Positions 51,021 through 62,240 of a stretch of 64,000 nucleotides of DNA are shown in pieces (position 1 is the stretch's first letter; every line of letters begins with the position of its first letter). Location: assembly GCA_012295275.1 (NCBI GenBank), contig CM022671.1, positions 7,699,727 to 7,763,726 of the forward strand, read 5' to 3'. A program made the position numbers and the translations under genes. Origin of the DNA: Chrysomallon squamiferum. Lineage: Eukaryota; Mollusca; Gastropoda; Neomphalida; Peltospiridae. The notes under the pieces are model-generated. The model worked only from the letters and a program-made list of their open reading frames with translations. It was not told the DNA's origin and did not search any database.

Positions 51021-52805
51021 GCAGTCTGTTTTGCGCTGACCGCTTAAATTGGAGTTCATACACACATATATAGCTGGGGATATTTTTTTTTTTTTTTTTT
51101 TATGTAAATGACTGAAATAGACTGTCTTGCAGTTTGTCTTTGGGAAGGGGGTGGGGTTGCAAAGTTTTTAAAAAAAATAATTCTTTTTTTTTCTTTCTTT
51201 CTCTCCCCATTTTAAATTTGGAAGTTGTTAACTGTTGCAAAATTAATCATTTTAGTATGAATTTCTCTTTGAAAATGCATCATGAGACTTCATTTTAATT
51301 GTAGTTTAACATGCATTCATGTGTTGCTTAATTTTAGTTTTAATTTCATCTGTGTAGAAAGTATGAAATTGCTCATGTAATAATAGTACGCGTTTTAAAT
51401 GTCTTTGTTTGTAATTTCAAAAGTTACCAGAAAGTTGCATGATTAAATATGACATTGAATTGTTCCTTAATATTAGATGGATTTTTTCTTTTAATATACA
51501 CAAACAGCATGATTATTAATTTCATGTAGTTTCAACCTAATGTCTTTTTTTTCTCAACACTTATGATAATGAAGTATTTGATTAGTATGTGCACAACACA
51601 GCACCCTATCTACAACAAGAAAATTCTCAGGAAGTAACGTAATAAGGAAGAAATGTTTTAATTAACTCGGATCATCTCTCCCAATTATTTGGGCAGCTAA
51701 GTTGATTTGTTTTATTAAAGTGTACAATTCATTTTGATAAAACGATTGATTGAGAATATATTTAAAATCAAACTGATGCTGTTATTCTTCATGTAAAGCT
51801 AGTTGGAATTACCACTGTTGAATATTGAATTGGTTTCAGAGTTAAAAAGGAATTAGTTGATGCAGTTTTATAGTGGTTTGGTGTTTTTTGCTATTACAAA
51901 ATCAAGTTGAATTTACCTGTAGCTTAGTTGTTTTCTTGAATATGGTAATCTTTGTATATAAATATATTTTTTACTGTAATCCTTGTGTGACATTCTTTAC
52001 TATCGGTTATTGCCATCAATGTTAACCTCAATTTCTTAGATTTTTGGGAGAAGCAATTGGGCAGTTATTTTATAAGTGACTTTATAAAATGTAAAAAAGA
52101 CAAACTTCGAATAACCTTGATGGTAATTTCCAACTCCTTCATCTCTGGTGGACGTTGGTGAGGCAAGCATCATTCCACACTCATCGCACTGTATATTTGG
52201 TTGTAAGGCAGCATTTCACAGGAATGAAGCATAGTGTGTGGATCTCGCATACACAGAATTTGGCTTTGTATATATATATATTTATTGAAATATATTTTAT
52301 ACATGTCAAAAGATAGATGAGTGGATTGTATTGTATAGGTAAATTTTTTGATTGTGTTACTTATTTGAAGAAAAAACATTTTTATGGCGATAAGGGGGAA
52401 AAGTTGTTTGGATTTTTATCTTTTGTATGGAAAAGCAGATTTGAAGTTGTGGAGAAAATAAAAATTATCCAAAAAGCATTTTGTTTTTCTTTATCTTCCT
52501 CGGTTTCTTATGTAACAAGAGTCGACAGGTTTATTGTATGCATTAAGCAAAAGTTTTAATAACCAATAATTTTATGTGCACCAAGGATGTTGGATCATTT
52601 TCCATTTTTAGCAAAGTGTTAACTGATATTCAGAGTGAATGATGGAGTAATTTTTATTTTAAGATAGATTGTTAAAAACTTCATGCTGCATGTGGTTAAT
52701 CTAGGCAATGTTTCCATGCTATACATACTTCACAGTAAAATTGATTTACAACAGACAGATAAGAGACAATAACACTTGTAACAATTTAATCCAGTAAAAG
52801 ATGTT
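51021..52805. other. Convergent 3' UTRs of CNBP (+) and PEX26 (-)
   Basis: No coding potential is seen. Poly-T lies at 51087-51101 soon after the CNBP stop. TTTATT at 52530-52535 is an AATAAA on the minus strand that could end PEX26, 270 bp after its stop. A plus-strand hexamer in GAAAATAAAAATT near 52455 could end CNBP. (TA)n at 52269-52282. The open frames at 52170-52379 and 52317-52559 look non-coding. Confidence 0.5.
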
Positions 52806-55473
52806 TTACGTTCCACATACTCTGTACCAGACTTGTATCACAGCTTCCCAAACTTTGATAGCCCTTCTGAATCCACAAAATGGATCGCCTGTAAAATAAT
52901 AACAAATTTAACAGAAAATATGCCTAGTTAAAATTATTTTAACCAAACAATTACAATTGCAAAGGAAGTGAAGAATTTGGCTTTAAGAAATGTTATATTG
53001 TTACAAATTCTAAATGAAAAATTATTCATTATATTTGCAATGCTGATGAGTTATTCCCCTTTATGTATGATTTCTTATTAAATTAATCTTGGAAGAATGG
53101 AAGTACAGACTAGCTTTGTGGCAGAAGTCCTATCCCCAACCATATAAAAAGCTATGCTGTTACTTATGTTTCAGATTAGCTTGTGCCTTGATACTGGGAT
53201 CAATGTTATTTACAGGCAGTTGTGTTAAATAGCAATTTCCAATACAACTAAGACTTGATTTAATTCTAGTTCATTGATTACCTGATCATTAAGAAGGCTG
53301 TAAAACTATTTTAAGAAAGCTATTATGTACCACTCAGTAGTATGCTTTTCAGAACAATGCAGGTTTACTTACCAAACTGTGTATGAATAATGGCCATTGT
53401 TCCTAAAGTTAGCATTGCAAGTAGCTTCCATATTGAAGATTCCTTAAATCGAGACAGGATATTTTGTATGGTACAGAAGAGTCTTTGAACAACTTCAAAC
53501 TGTTTTCTAAATGAAAAATCTGAAGAAAAAAATTCAGTGTGAATACCAGATTTTTAAAGGAACCTAAAATCCAAATATAAAATTAATATTACATTTTAAA
53601 AACTAAAAGAGCACAAGTTCAATTGTAACCTATGACTGAGTAGGCTAAATCAATTCAGTGAAAATGGAAAAATACATACAGTTTCCTTTTGTTTGCTTTG
53701 GATGCACTGGTTCTGTGTGTTTAAAACTTTCGTCTGAACTGTCAGCTGCTGAACTTTCTTCAAATCCAAAAACTTCACTTTTTGAGGACTTCACCGGTGA
53801 CAAAAGATTTTGCTTCTCTTCAAATGTTAGTTCAGAACAACCTTCAACAAATTGGGGTATGAGGTTGTATGCACCGAGAGGAATCAGAATTTGGAGAACG
53901 TAGAGTTTAGCAACATCAGTGTAACCGCACACTCCTCTGTTGGCATTGTGCTGCAGCCACACCTTCGCCATAGCGTGACACTGGATGAACTGTTTGACTT
54001 TTGCATGAAGGAGCAGGCTGAAATCAAATAATTATCATTGGATGTCGTTTCTAGTTAGATGGAGCAGGTTTTTTTGTGTTTATTTTTTTTTATAATTATA
54101 TATGAAGAAAATCTTCGTAAGACACAGTATAGATCAATACAAAGACATACATATGAAGGTTCAGAACTTTCTCAATTTTATCTTCAGTGATAAGTGGGCT
54201 CTTTTGAACCTGAAGCAACACACTTAATATATATAAGTTCTTGTTTTTATAAATATTTCTTAAACATTGTAGGTCATATAAACAGGAAAAACAACACAAT
54301 TATGTCCATAATACTATTATTCTGTTCATGTCTACTATTTAAAATTTAAAAAAAAAAAAAAAAAAATGAAACCATGGTGTAAACGTCTACAGAAAACATT
54401 TATATGGTATTTTCTCATGTTTTTAAAACTTATTTTCATTTGACCAAGTAATTAGATGCATAGCAAAATTTGAATTAATTATTAACAATCATGGTTCAAT
54501 CACTGTTTTGTTGGGGGTGTATGTGTGAAAATCTCAATTTATGGGCATACAGTTATTTAAGCATATCAATGCAGTCAACTGTAAAATATAATGGTACCAA
54601 ATAAATTTTAATCTTACCATAACTGTATAACTCTGGATGGACAAGACACCACATCACCATAAACATTTTGTACAAATGGCAGGACCAAGTCCCACTGATT
54701 CATTTCAGCATATGCCTGGATTGCCAAAACTGTCAGTGATACTGTAGCCTGAAGACACCTGAGACAAAAAAACGAATTTAACAATGATAATAATAACAGT
54801 TGAAGATTATAAAGAAATGATAAAACACATTTCCAAAACCTGTCCAAAAATTTGTATGAATTAGTTGTCCGTTATGTAATACAGTGGAGAACCATATAAC
54901 GAACAGATTATTCTATGAATATCCATGGAAAGACAGTCACCAAAGAGGGCTAGGAAGGATGACACCTCTTCTCAGTAATTATCTCCTCCCCCCCCATCCT
55001 CTGACTCCTCTCCTGCAAGCTCAAGAACAGTAAGGTAAGATAAAGTATTGATAATATTTTTTTTTTTCAGGAGTTCAAATGTTATAATTTATAAACTTAT
55101 TTTACATGATTTGTTTTTACTATATATGTCACTTTTAACGGTGTATTTGGGGGCCTGGAACGGATTACCCCTTATAACGAACGTATTTCAAGTGGACCCT
55201 GTAACTATAAATTATAATGAACGAGGGTCTGGAGCCAGTTTGATTCGTTACAGAATACTTTATTGTACTGAATAAATGAATTTCATCTTTAACAGTGTCA
55301 GTGAACCACACACCCCAGTTTTTCTTATAATCATTTTAAAAAATACGGTGAGGTATTGTTTTAATTACTACTGGTGTTTTTATATTTTAGTATTTTGTTT
55401 TCTTTATTAATATCTATTTTCTTTGATTTAATTATGATGAAAATACAAATGCAGGAAAATGGTGTGCGTGTGC

Positions 55474-55524
<51 letters not shown>

Positions 55525-55776
55525 AGCTAGCTATAAACATCAGCATGGTCAGTAAATATTTCACAGTAGGTCAAAGTTCACCTACCTGCTGCAATCGGGA
55601 AATATTTTTGTGCGATTTATTCCTTGACAGCACACATCTATACATGACTGGAATTCCTTAAAAATGAAATGATCAGTGGCTTTTTCTATTTGCATTATTA
55701 TACTGTTGTGGTCTTCGTCATCTTCACAAAAAACAGATTCTGGCGATGGACTATGTTTAATCGCAGCATACGCCAT
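52806..55776 (-). CDS. PEX26: Peroxisome assembly protein 26 (peroxin-26)
   Basis: Five coding exons on the minus strand (55776-55586, 54758-54618, 54017-53680, 53519-53373, 52888-52806) join in phase to give 299 aa (human is 305). Family landmarks in order are an N-terminal helix (HFIFKEFQSCIDVCCQGI), LTVLAIQAYAEMNQWDLVLP (human IQALAEMDRWQEVL), VIQLCLLLHAKV, then YTDVAKLYVLQILIPLGAYN (human HVQRVLLPLG). An acidic/Ser linker follows. A hydrophobic segment at about 253-270 (IWKLLAMLTLGTMAII) is the tail anchor, followed by GDP and a basic tail (FRRAIKVWEAVIQVWYRV). The protein sits in the peroxisomal membrane and recruits the PEX1-PEX6 AAA ATPase that recycles PEX5. The start ATG overlaps an AAAATGGCG element and follows a CACGTG box by a few bases. 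Intron 1 carries a probable transposon remnant. Translation and splice phase agree at every junction. Confidence 0.92.
54882..55270. mobile_element. Probable Tc1/mariner-pogo-type MITE remnant in PEX26 intron 1
   Basis: The left end reads TA-CAGTGGAGAACCATATAACG. The right end on the minus strand reads CAGTACAATAAAGTATTCTG then TAACGAATC. Internal ATAACGAAC modules recur at about 54896, 55175 and, as ATAATGAAC, 55214. CAGTGGAACCTCGTTATAACGAAC-type termini are typical of invertebrate pogo/Tigger-like MITEs. The right TIR is degraded and a TA duplication is seen on the left only. No coding sequence. Confidence 0.4.
55472..55522. repeat. (GA)n microsatellite in PEX26 intron 1
   Basis: About 24 GA units preceded by GTGTGCGTGTGCGT and followed by a short AGCTAGCTAGCTA run, ending about 65 bp upstream (in plus coordinates) of the PEX26 exon 1 donor. 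Confidence 0.95.
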
Positions 55777-55783
55777 TTTGCTG

Positions 55784-55791
55784 TCACGTGA
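55784..55791. promoter_or_regulatory. Palindromic TCACGTGA E-box next to the PEX26 start codon
   Basis: TCACGTGA, in the context GTCACGTGAT, lies 8-15 bases upstream of the PEX26 ATG. This is the core bound by USF, MITF/TFE and similar bHLH-ZIP factors. Together with AAAATGGCG at the ATG (YY1-like), it suggests a short TATA-less promoter with transcription starting very near the start codon. Confidence 0.4.
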
Positions 55792-55961
55792 TTATACTTT
55801 CTGTTTCACCGAGTTAATTATATTCAAATCGAACAACAGCATAGAATTGTTATAACGAAATGTTCTGTTTTATTTATTTTATTTTATTTTAAATCATAAA
55901 TTTTTTATTTTTCTTCTTATTATTATTTTTTCTCTCTATCCCTCTTTTATTATTTTTTTAA

Positions 55962-55993
<32 letters not shown>

Positions 55994-56197
55994 TTATTAT
56001 TGATATAGCCTATCTACGAACAACTTAAGGAATTTTTAGATGTATTTGTCCAGGAAGAAAGAACTTTTATATAATTAATACATTTACATTGTCCATAATT
56101 ATATAGATATAGATATTGATGATTAAGGACAATGCAAACGAGGTGTTGTTTTCGAAGAGCAACAAGAGATCTTTTAGGAGAACATTTACCATCGTCT

Positions 56198-56241
<44 letters not shown>

Positions 56242-56790
56242 GTGTTTCCGTGTTTGTGTCTGTTTGTATAGATAGATATATAATTGTATGCATGTGTGTG
56301 TGTGTGTGTGTGCGTGTGTGTGTGTGTGTGTGTGTTCGTATATATATCTTATCGTAGAATTTTAATAATCATCCATTTTGAGGAAATCTGTTCATTTGTA
56401 GCATTGTTGTCCTATATATATGATCTAGGCCTATTACAATAAACATTTTATTCTGAACCTCAAACAATTCTGCCGTGCTAAATAAATAAATTATTGAATA
56501 ATATTTTGACTTGTTTTATGAAATATGTTAATGAATGCGACCATATTGGTCTAGTATATATTATTCATGCGACTATGTGGCAGTCGGGTGGGCGGGGGGT
56601 TAAGAGGCCACTAAATATTGAGGTTTTAGCATGGGGCATAACTCCAAAAAGATTGGAGCCACTACTTTATACTTAATATAAATAGCACTGATTATAAAAT
56701 CCATTTCCGATATAGAGTTTTATAATATTATTAAAAATTGATATCAATAAAAGATGTCGTACAGTGTACTAAAAAACTATTATAATAATT

Positions 56791-56863
<73 letters not shown>

Positions 56864-56903
56864 ATATTTGTGTATATATATATATACCCAGACACATACA
56901 TAG

Positions 56904-56937
<34 letters not shown>

Positions 56938-58038
56938 GTATGCGTGTGTGTGTGACACAAAAAGAGAGAGATGGATTGAGAGATAAAAAGACATAGGGAG
57001 AAAGACAAAATTAATACTAAACTGAAATTAGACAACAAAATAATTTTTATTAAATAATTTATTTTTACTGTTGTTCTATATATGTGTGTACGTGCAGAAG
57101 ATAATGAATCACAGCTACGACATGTCACATACATGTTATATACGAGAAGCAGCTGTGACATCATACCTGTTAATTTTTTTTAATCCTTTCTCTCTCATAT
57201 CTATATCTATATATACACACAGACACACGCGCACATATACACACACATACATACTATTAAATATCACAGAGGTTCATAATAGTTGGTGTGCATGTGTGTG
57301 TATTTTATGTTTTGCTTTTGGTTGTTTCGTGCGCATGTATAAAATTTATTTCTGAGTGTAGAAATGTCTGTACGTGCATTCGGTGATAATTCACAATTTA
57401 AAAAAATCAGTTCTACAAATATATTTTTATTTTTAATATGAATGAATAAATGAATGAATGAATAAATAAATAAATGTGTAATTAAATGAAAGAACAAATA
57501 AGAATTTAAAAAAAATAAATTATGTTATTAAACCAAAAAGAAACCAATAACAGTTATTACAAGAAGAAAGAAAGGTTACTGTCAGTATAAAAACAAATTT
57601 CTGATTTAAATGGATGTACGCTATAATTAGGGCCTCCAAGAGAAATTTTGCAAGGCGGTACAAGACCCCTTTGGGGCCCCGAGGCACGCAAAGATTTTCC
57701 GAGGATTTGATGGCCAGTAAATCACAAAAATGCTTTATTTCCATGATCAGATATAACATAAAGTAACAAACATATTCAATAAATGCATGGTTGCTATGGG
57801 GGTCGTTATTATCTCTTGGGCCCCGGAACAAAGTACCGGCTGCCCCCCCACTCTCATAGGCCTTGACTATAATTAAATATAAAAACAACAAAACACACAA
57901 AAAAAAAATATATCGTAGCTTTATTGCATAAACAGCAGTGGTAAAGAAAAAAAAAATAACAATTAAAAAAAAAAAAAAAAATTCAAAGTATTTTCCTATT
58001 ATTAGATTTATAACCTGTCGTATAAATGTAAATAACAA

Positions 58039-58095
<57 letters not shown>

Positions 58096-59165
58096 CTGAT
58101 GATAACACAATTATTTGACAGATACATTTAAAACCTGCAACGTGGTATTTGTATTCTTTAATTTTCAGTTAAACTGCGTTGACTGTTTTATCAGCGAATC
58201 TTTCAAAACGTGTGACAGTTCTATAAACAGTTATTAAAAGAACTCTTTATAGCTAACAGATGTCTAAATTTTCACATTAGTTCTCGTTTTGTTCATTATT
58301 TATAGCATTGAATGTAGTATTTTCCTGATAGTACTCTTGCTTTATTCGTAACGTTATCGAAATAAGGTTTTGTCCGAAAACGATGATATGTAGGTTAATT
58401 TTAATATTTCTCTATTAATTTTATAAACAAATTTTCTATTATACACAATAGGTTATGTGTGTGTTTATATATATATATATATAATATATTTTAAATTAAA
58501 AAAAAGAAACAAACAAAACGAATGTTAAGTAGACGGAGCATATCTTTTTGCACACTCTCTCTCTCTTTCTCTCGTTTGTCTGTCTGTCTATATGTTTGTC
58601 TCAGATCTATAAATATCATTTGGAAATAATATTAACGTTTAATACTTTAGCTGACATTCACAAATGTAAGGCATATCGAAATATATAAACGAAATAAATA
58701 CCTTAAAAATTTAACACAGATGTATATATATATATTTAAATCTAGTAACGTTATATAGTTATGAACTTTCTCACAGATAATTTTTGCTTTTTATTTCTAT
58801 AATTATTATTCATATTTTATCAATTAAATGCCATCATATAAACGGATTAAAAAAATAAAACAATTTGCATATATTTTCCCGGAATCCATCCACGGGAATG
58901 AAAAAAAAAAGAAAAAAAAAGTGAATTATTTAATCCAACTAGTAAGGATACCAGTGTAAATTATGTCATATATAAAACCAGACTATTTATTTTGTTAAAG
59001 TGGAATACCCGTACAAAATTTAAATATAACTGAGGGAGATGGGGTTTTAAATAGAATAAAGATTTACCACACGTACGAAATAAACAAGTGTCCTCGCTGT
59101 AATACATCTATCTACGACATAGCGTTGTGTACGAACAGAACAGATGCCGACCAGGAAGGCTGTCA
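55792..59165. other. Spacer between PEX26 and laccase: microsatellites and a MITE
   Basis: Holds poly-T (55961-55988), (TA)n at 56203-56236 and 58042-58093, (TG)n at 56293-56335, (GA)n at 56793-56859, TA/GT mixtures at 56870-56955, and GAATAAAT repeats at 57440-57474. It also contains the inverted-repeat element at 57629-57866. AATAAA on the minus strand (TTTATT at 58986-58991) is a candidate laccase polyA signal. The 196-codon minus-strand frame at 57520-58110 reads through the MITE and (TA)n and is not a gene. Confidence 0.6.
57629..57866. mobile_element. hAT-like MITE with target site duplication
   Basis: The element starts AGGGCCTCCAAGAG and on the minus strand ends TCAAGGCCTATGAGAG. The imperfect inverted ends continue inward to GGCGGTAC / GCCGGTAC and GGGGCCCC / GGGGCCC. 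CTATAATTA occurs directly at both edges (57621-57629 and 57867-57875), an 8-9 bp duplication typical of hAT elements. About 240 bp long, no ORF of its own. Confidence 0.7.
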
Positions 59166-61073
59166 TTAAGGCTGAAAACTTCGACATTCTGGAAAACCAG
59201 GCGGAGGAGGCGCGACTTCGGGAAATGATTCGTTCAGTAACATCGTCATCCCGTCCAGCATGTGAACCTCGATGTGACAGTGCATAATCCACAATCCTGG
59301 ATTATCTGCCTTTATTCTTATTACGACGTACCCACCGGATGGTACGATCACCGTATCTCTTCTAGGGGCGCCTATAATTTTCAGGCCTGGAATATTTCCC
59401 CCCTGCCACGACGGGTCTTTCCACGTGGCGTCGTTGCAGAACGTCAGAGACTTGTTTTTGTTCCCCCGGCAGTCGATGTCCTGGTTGTCTCCTATGAAAC
59501 TCCCGTCTGTTTCGTTGTACTGACCATAGCCCATTTTCAAGACGTAAAACTGATGCCCGTGCATGTGAATTGGATGGTCCCATCCTTTGCCTATCCCCAT
59601 ATTGAGAAAGACCATCTGTACGGTCTCGCCAAGCTTGAGATCTAAGATAAGAGGACAGTCGCAGATTTTTTCGTCACCGCATTTTCGATCTGTCGCAGTT
59701 GAAAGTCACCTCGTCTGGTTGTGTCAGAGCGGACACTGGTGGAAATTTCTGAAACGCTCTTCCGTTAACTGAACCTGGTGTCCACGAAGTGCCAGGAAAC
59801 GCGAAGTTAAGGAAGTATTCTTTGAAGTTTTCTTTGTCGTCGGGTGCCGATTTGTTATCCAGCGAATAAAGATCGTCGACTGTTAAACACGCCGTGTTAG
59901 AACCCAAGGGGTAAAATCGGAAAGGACAGTTAAATACAATGCAACAATCCTTTGATGTGCACTTGCGCGGCATCGGTTTGGGTTCTTCGGTTTCTGAAGC
60001 CCCTTCGTAATGTAGAACTGCTTCGACAGTGTGGTTCACTTCCACTTCCAAAGTCCTGCCTCTAATCCAGTAATTCGCCACTGGTTTATTTGTCAGAATG
60101 GTAAAATCCACCCGCTCTCCCGGGTTTAAAATAAATGATTCCACAGTCACCGGTTTTATTTCGTTGCCATCAATGGCAACTATGGTAAGAGGGTGCCGAT
60201 CAACTGAAATTCGGAATGGGTACAGAACTCCAGCTTGAATCATTCGCATTCGGTACTGTGTTCCTGGTTTCACTGTAAACCATTCCAGCGGAGCTCCGTT
60301 ATGTTTCCCAGATTCGTCATAGTAGCGTCCTTTTCCGTTGATCAGACCCGAATGGAAGTGAAACATGCTGAAATGTACTCCAGCTATCGTATTTGTAGAG
60401 GGTAGAAGTTTCCTGTTTCTGTACATTCCATAAACCATCTTCATGTGAGACATTTTGGAATCCCAGTCGTGATTCCAGTCCTGCAATACTAAAATATGAT
60501 CGTTCATTTTCTGTCCTTTGGTCGTACCACCAACGCACCAAAAACTCCCATAGACATTTGTCCCCCGACATGCGAATGGTACCAGTATGTCCCAGCATGC
60601 TCCGCCTGAAATGTGTAGGTAAACGTCTGATACGGAAGAATTGGACACTGCGTAATATGGGCAACACCATCCATCCACGGCGTTCGATTCTGCCGCAGTC
60701 CGTGCCAGTGGATGGTCGTGGTTTCCTCCATTAACTTATTGTGTACGTGAATGATGACCGTTTGTCCTTTGTATACTTCAATAGATGGTCCTGGCATTGT
60801 TCCGTTTACCACTGCAACCAAGCGAGATTCTGTCCAGCCGTCTACTGAGATAACTTCGTCGGGAGACACTGGAGTAGCCGAGGTGAAGTTTTTCGTGTCC
60901 CACTTGTACAGCTTTCCGTTGCGAGGAATCATGAGATCGCGACCGTGAATCATCGTCAGCTTGTTTTCCACAGTCATCCAAAATTCGCATACGCTGTCCG
61001 TCTCGAGACACGACCCTGTGACCGACGGCACGCTGGCAGACAGCACCAGCAACAACACAGCAATCATCTCCAT
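59166..61073 (-). CDS. Secreted laccase-type multicopper oxidase, split by two compensating frame changes
   Basis: Read on the minus strand, the 1908 nt span (636 codons including stop) has no intron. Residues 1-20 are a signal peptide (MEMIAVLLLVLSASVPSVTG), followed by a Cys-bearing N-terminus. Copper sites are all present: HWHG (122-125), WYHSH (164-168), HPIHMHGH, and HCHIEVHMLDGM with a Met as the likely axial type-1 ligand. The protein ends GFPECRSFQP. Laccases oxidise phenols or similar substrates while reducing oxygen to water. Metazoan forms act in cuticle or shell tanning, pigment, immunity or iron chemistry, and the substrate here is unknown. The frame changes at an AAAA run (60507-60510, stop TGA at 60504-60506) and returns near 59686-59694. 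Between these, about 270 residues are open in the shifted frame. No other lesion is seen, so assembly indels or very recent decay are both possible. An acceptor (TTATTTTCAG) precedes 61089, so a 5' UTR exon lies upstream. Confidence 0.88.
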
Positions 61074-62181
61074 ACCTGACTCGTAGTGTCTGAAAATAAA
61101 TATTTTTATAAATTTTATTTTATTTTATTATTATTATTATTATTATTATTTTCTGTTTGTGTGGTAATTGAGTGTGTGCCTGAGTGCATATTTTTAAATT
61201 TTTGTTACAGATAGTATTATAAACAGCCCCAAAAATTCTTTGGCCAGTGTTATATTTCTCTTTCTTCTTTATTTTGTTGACTTTTTGTCTTGGGTCTCCT
61301 AAATGTTCCGTTTTTCAGTGTTCTGTGTGCTTTTATTGGCATGTGTTTTTCAGGCTCAATACATTGTAACCCTATGAAGGCCTCACTGGCGAATTGTCAC
61401 GTTTTAAATAGAATAGCTTCCAAAGTATTATGATATTGTAATAATAAAAATAATAATAATGATTAAAATAATAATATTAATAAATAAATAAATAAATAAA
61501 TAAACAGACAGATACTTATACAAATAAATAAAAGTAAAAAAGACAGCCGATACAGTTACACATTTCCGTAGATATTTTTTTTCATAGAAATATTCGATCG
61601 TTATCTCGGCTTATATGTCATTTAAAGAGACAGGCTTGTTGGGAACACAAAATTAAAATTAAAAAAATAAACTGTTTTGTTTTTCTACGAGTTAATATAT
61701 AATGGTTTTATTTTCATTTCAGATACTTTTTGTGCCAACGGTGAAAAAGATTTTTGTTTCCTTGTGATTATGATGGGGTTTTTTGAAGTCTGACGTAAAA
61801 AAGAGAATCACTGCCTCGTTTTGTTTACTCCCCATGCAACATATGTTTCGTGCAATGCCTGCGCACGTGCGTAATTTGACGCATTGATTCGCTGTCATAA
61901 AATAAATTGTCTAAAAGTTATTTTCACAGATGATTGATTCATGAACGAATATCCATGATTCAGAAAGAAAACTGTTCTGATGATGCTTTAAAATAAAATG
62001 ACAGAAAATATTTAGAAGCAAAATTCCGTCCTTTCCTTGATTTTACTAAATGCATTATAAAATTAATGACACCATACGCAGAATTTTATACATAACAACG
62101 TTATCTAAATCACATGTTCCTAAGTAAATATGATCGAAAGTTATAACTATTGTACCCAAGACCAAAGTCAGAAAGGGCACA

Positions 62182-62240
62182 AATCTGAAATGTCCGTCAA
62201 CTGATTTCGGACAATCAGACATCGGACTAATAAAAAATCG
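62182..62240. repeat. Half-copy of the inverted-repeat family seen at 33790-33970
   Basis: AATCTGAAATGTCCGTCAAC, TGATTTCGGACA and TCAGACATCGGA follow each other as in 33910-33955 (AATCTGAAATGTTCATCAAA, TGATTTATGACA, TCAGACATCAGA). Two copies 28 kb apart indicate an interspersed family. Confidence 0.5.

Noticed and set aside
56769-57164. 131-codon minus-strand frame with Ser-Leu and Tyr-Ile repeats
   Set aside because: Translation of (GA)n and (TA)n microsatellites.
57520-58110. 196-codon minus-strand ORF
   Set aside because: It reads through the hAT-like MITE, a poly-A run and (TA)n. The N-terminus is Ile-Tyr repeats.
59047-59292. Extension of laccase into an overlapping downstream frame
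   Set aside because: The main frame already ends with the family-like GFPECRSFQP and a TAA. The overlapping frame is a shadow.
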